From Parvibaculum sp. (GTDB lineage Bacteria; Pseudomonadota; Alphaproteobacteria; Parvibaculales; Parvibaculaceae): 64,000 nt of DNA. The DNA lies in assembly GCA_019635955.1 (NCBI GenBank), contig JAHBYL010000002.1, positions 49,131 through 113,130 on the forward strand, in the 5' to 3' direction. Below the pieces are notes generated by a model that saw only the letters and a program-made list of their open reading frames with translations, ran no database searches and was not told the origin of the DNA. Of this stretch, positions 62,408-64,000 are shown piece by piece (the first letter of the stretch is position 1; each line of letters begins with the position of its first letter). Position numbers and translations under genes: made by a program.

Positions 62408-62516
62408 CCAAGCGGTCCGATTGGAAGTTGATAGATCCAGTCCCGAAGGAATAATTGTAGCTTATACTTCGTCCCTCACAATCTGCGATTGAGAGGGCAT
62501 CTGCGTCGCCTTTATA

Positions 62517-62576
62517 CAATAAACCCGCCGCGAATGCTCGCACCGACTTTTCCGTATCCGGAATAATGCGAGCCGC
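62517..62576. repeat. Terminator-bearing dispersed repeat, copy A
   Basis: Degenerate copy reading ...GCTCGCACCGACTTTTCC then GTATCCGGAATAATGCG. The hairpin half is weakened compared with copies B and C. It lies upstream of the RusA-like gene. Confidence 0.6.
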
Positions 62577-62666
62577 ACTGGCACGGACCCGGGGTGGGCT
62601 CATGGATGTCCGAGTCAAGCCCGGGCATGACGAATTAGAGGGTGAGAAGGAAATCCCACTCACAAA

Positions 62667-62807
62667 TGTCATCCCGGCGAAAGCCGGGACCCATTAGTTC
62701 CCTCAGCAACATTTATTGAGCAAGGAAGTAGTTGTTATTTCTGCGCGATATTCGGTTGCTGCGGCAAGAGGCGCTGCGAGTGGGTCCCGGCTTTCGCCGG
62801 GATGACA
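62667..62807. mobile_element. 141-bp element with perfect 27-bp terminal inverted repeats (MITE-like)
   Basis: Bases 62667-62693 and 62781-62807 are exact reverse complements, with ends TGTCATCCCGGCGAAAGC and the reverse. An 87-base unrelated centre separates them, and each arm also contains an internal palindrome (CCCGGCGAAAGCCGGG). No transposase. This looks like a miniature inverted-repeat element, or two opposed copies of a short palindromic repeat. Confidence 0.65.
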
Positions 62808-62826
62808 TCTTTCGGATTTGGCGCAA

Positions 62827-62886
62827 CAAAAAAGCCAGCGCGATTTCTCGCACCAGCTTTCCGCATCTGGAACAATCCGGAGGCAC
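62827..62886. repeat. Terminator-bearing dispersed repeat, copy B
   Basis: AAAAAAGCCAGCGCGATTTC then TCGCACCAGCTTTCCGCATC. On the minus strand this gives a hairpin (GCTGGTGCGA/TCGCGCTGGC) followed by six T residues, so it should end transcripts from the gene at 63045-63716. Confidence 0.65.
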
Positions 62887-63044
62887 AGGCGCTGGGCGTG
62901 GAGCACGGGTCAAGCCCGCGCATGACGAGGTGGATAGGGCACCTCAACGGCCACCCTCCTCCACCTCAAGCAGGTCGCGCATCCTGCACCCCAACTCATC
63001 ACTACGCGGAGCGTGCGAGAATTCGCACCGCCCCACCCAAGCTG

Positions 63045-63716
63045 TCATCTCGCCCTTTCCGCTGCTTCAATTTTGCTAGTAGCAATTTCATTCACAACAA
63101 CAGCCCAATTGTTGACTAGCCTCGCCAACGCAGAGCAATCCAAGTGCTGATCGCCACTGAAAAACTTAAAAGCATTGCGCATATTTCCTGTTGAGCCACG
63201 TGATATCCCCAGTCTTTCGACACTGACACGAGTAGCACGCTGTTTTTTGAATCGGCCTTCCAAATTCTCCCAAACTTGCGAAGGCCACTCGTCGCAATGT
63301 TTGTAGTAGTTTCCCAAATCCCACATCAATTCGACAGCGGTGGAGTTGGTTCCCTTGAACATCTCCCCGATCCCAAGAATTTTCTCCGCATTGCCAAATT
63401 CGGAGATACTGATCGAAAGTTTATTCTTCGCGATCTCTCCTAATTTAAGAGCCGCAGATGTCACCCTCCGAATCTTTGCTTGGGATACCAAAACGCACGC
63501 ACCGATAATCTCTTCTATGTATTCTCCCTCGGATTCGCCCACCAAATCTCGATACTCCGGGCCTCCTTGCGCTTCCGCATTTTCACATCGCCTCTCTGAT
63601 CTCCGAATGATAGTCGAAAAGTCAGAAAGAACTCGTTCAAGGTGATCATCCCCGACTTCATAGCGAAGCCTCCACAAGAACGAGTGTTTGCCGCCCCACG
63701 GCGTCGATTCCAGCAT
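63045..63716 (-). CDS. Hypothetical protein of the accessory segment
   Basis: 223 residues; I do not recognise it. It is largely helical and charged, with LMWDLGNYYKHCDEW (about 129-143), a pattern (N-Y-x-K-H-x-D-E-W) I have seen in small proteins of unknown function. No catalytic motif can be assigned. I chose ATG 63716 because GGGGAG lies four bases upstream; a start at 63749 adds 11 residues with a poor ribosome site. Codon use is AT-richer than the chromosome around it, in line with transfer. It is the third minus-strand gene of the segment, separated from the RusA pair by about 640 bases of repeats. Confidence 0.6.
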   Translation of the reverse strand: MLESTPWGGKHSFLWRLRYEVGDDHLERVLSDFSTIIRRSERRCENAEAQGGPEYRDLVGESEGEYIEEIIGACVLVSQAKIRRVTSAALKLGEIAKNKLSISISEFGNAEKILGIGEMFKGTNSTAVELMWDLGNYYKHCDEWPSQVWENLEGRFKKQRATRVSVERLGISRGSTGNMRNAFKFFSGDQHLDCSALARLVNNWAVVVNEIATSKIEAAERAR

Positions 63717-63820
63717 GATTCTCCCCGATTTCCTTTTGCCCAACTCCATCGCGTCTTGGACAATGTGACACTAGTTGCATTAAACATCCTGCGGCTAACA
63801 AGCCGCACTGCATTCCCACT

Positions 63821-63850
63821 AAAAAAAACCGGTGCGATTTCTCGCACCGG
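63821..63850 (-). terminator. Strong intrinsic terminator inside dispersed repeat copy C
   Basis: On the minus strand CCGGTGCGA-GAAA-TCGCACCGG, a perfect 9-bp stem (63829-63850), followed by eight T residues. It is well placed to end the gene entering from the right edge. The whole copy C spans 63821-63880 and repeats the TCCGCATCCGGAATAATCCG part seen at 62517 and 62827. Confidence 0.8.
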
Positions 63851-63908
63851 CTTCTCCGCATCCGGAATAATCCGGGCCTCTTGTTCCTTGCCCGCCGTCT
63901 CCGCCTTA

Positions 63909-63940
63909 CCGCATTGCCCGGCTGAAGCCGGGCGATGCGG
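63909..63940. repeat. Palindrome
   Basis: CCGCATTGCCCGGC and GCCGGGCGATGCGG form a 14-bp stem with one mismatch, loop TGAA. Another hairpin (GGCGC-TTAT-GCGCC) lies near 63959-63973, directly after the stop of the partial gene. Confidence 0.6.
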
Positions 63941-63981
63941 CAAGCGCGACCGCGCGGCGGCGCTTATGCGCCGTCAGGCAA

Positions 63982-64000
63982 TCAAGCGGCGTTGTAGCCG
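63982..64000 (-). CDS. 3' end of a minus-strand gene (fragment)
   Basis: The last bases read ...GYNAA and stop (TGA at 63982-63984) on the minus strand; hairpins and a T tract follow. Too short to identify. That it is a gene end is inferred from the terminator that follows. Confidence 0.35.

Larger units (their letters stand above)
62408..63044. other. Repeat-rich non-coding region
   Basis: About 640 bases with no supportable gene. It contains two copies of the terminator-bearing repeat (62517-62576 and 62827-62886), the 27-bp inverted-repeat element (62667-62807) and repeated stretches such as GTCAAGCCCGGGCATGACGA near 62614. Several short open frames here are shadows of the palindromes. 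Confidence 0.6.

Noticed and set aside
62703..63119. Several short open frames on both strands
   Set aside because: They lie in inverted repeats and palindromes, where open frames arise by chance.
62408..63900. Possible CRISPR array
   Set aside because: Repeats are too few, irregularly spaced and palindromic, with no regular spacers or cas genes.

Overview
The window is high-GC, densely coded DNA from a Gram-negative alphaproteobacterium. The evidence is an ECF11/ChrR-type sigma/anti-sigma pair, a Cox11-type CtaG, paired acyl-CoA dehydrogenases, outer-membrane receptors and a guanidine-I riboswitch operon. A Hyphomicrobiales/Parvibaculum-like host is my guess from gene content and palindromic repeat style only.

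Layout. (1) 1-12.5 kb is an exopolysaccharide/capsule locus: a flippase fragment, two O-antigen ligase/polymerase-type membrane proteins, a sulfotransferase, a Wzc-type tyrosine autokinase, an outer-membrane beta-barrel, a short Wza-type export lipoprotein, a PPP-family phosphatase and a KpsF/KdsD sugar-phosphate isomerase. It looks able to make and export a possibly sulfated polymer. (2) 12.6-18.4 kb holds a DUF1800/DUF1501 exported pair, a receiver protein whose Hpt-like domain lacks the phospho-histidine, a RodZ-like HTH/SH3 protein and a YihY protein. (3) 18.5-23.0 kb is a two-gene operon: a Slam-like TPR/beta-barrel outer-membrane protein and a 1022-residue FecR-domain protein with three repeated TbpB-like barrel units. 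It is a candidate type XI secretion pair. (4) 23.2-25.1 kb has a site-2 protease and a CPBP protease. (5) 25.2-35.2 kb is a guanidine-utilisation operon: guanidine-I (ykkC) riboswitch, ABC importer, two carboxyguanidine deiminase-type subunits, a biotin-dependent guanidine/urea carboxylase and allophanate hydrolase. Together these turn guanidine into ammonia and CO2.

(6) 35.3-49.6 kb is mostly housekeeping and accessory metabolism: orphan ctaG, a TonB receptor, cardiolipin synthase, small envelope proteins, NfeD/QmcA, a GST, an alcohol dehydrogenase, a SemiSWEET, two acyl-CoA dehydrogenases and a GGDEF-EAL protein. (7) 49.7-53.4 kb carries divergent transcription units, DUF1365 plus FAD oxidoreductase against ECF sigma plus ChrR. 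They share matching TGATCC-N16-CGTA promoters, and this ChrR has lost its zinc-finger cysteines. (8) 53.5-61.2 kb has a ZnuD-like zinc receptor with a Zur-like box, PPK2, an MgtC/DUF4010 protein, RlmJ, an MFS transporter, an epoxide-hydrolase-fold protein and DUF2834.

(9) 61.3-64.0 kb is a less GC-rich, repeat-laden accessory segment. It has a RusA-like resolvase overlapping a two-domain protein with an R-x4-H HEPN motif, a second orphan gene, a perfect 27-bp inverted-repeat element and three copies of a terminator-bearing repeat. This is the most likely site of an undescribed (possibly defence) module. No tRNA, rRNA, CRISPR array or transposase gene was seen.
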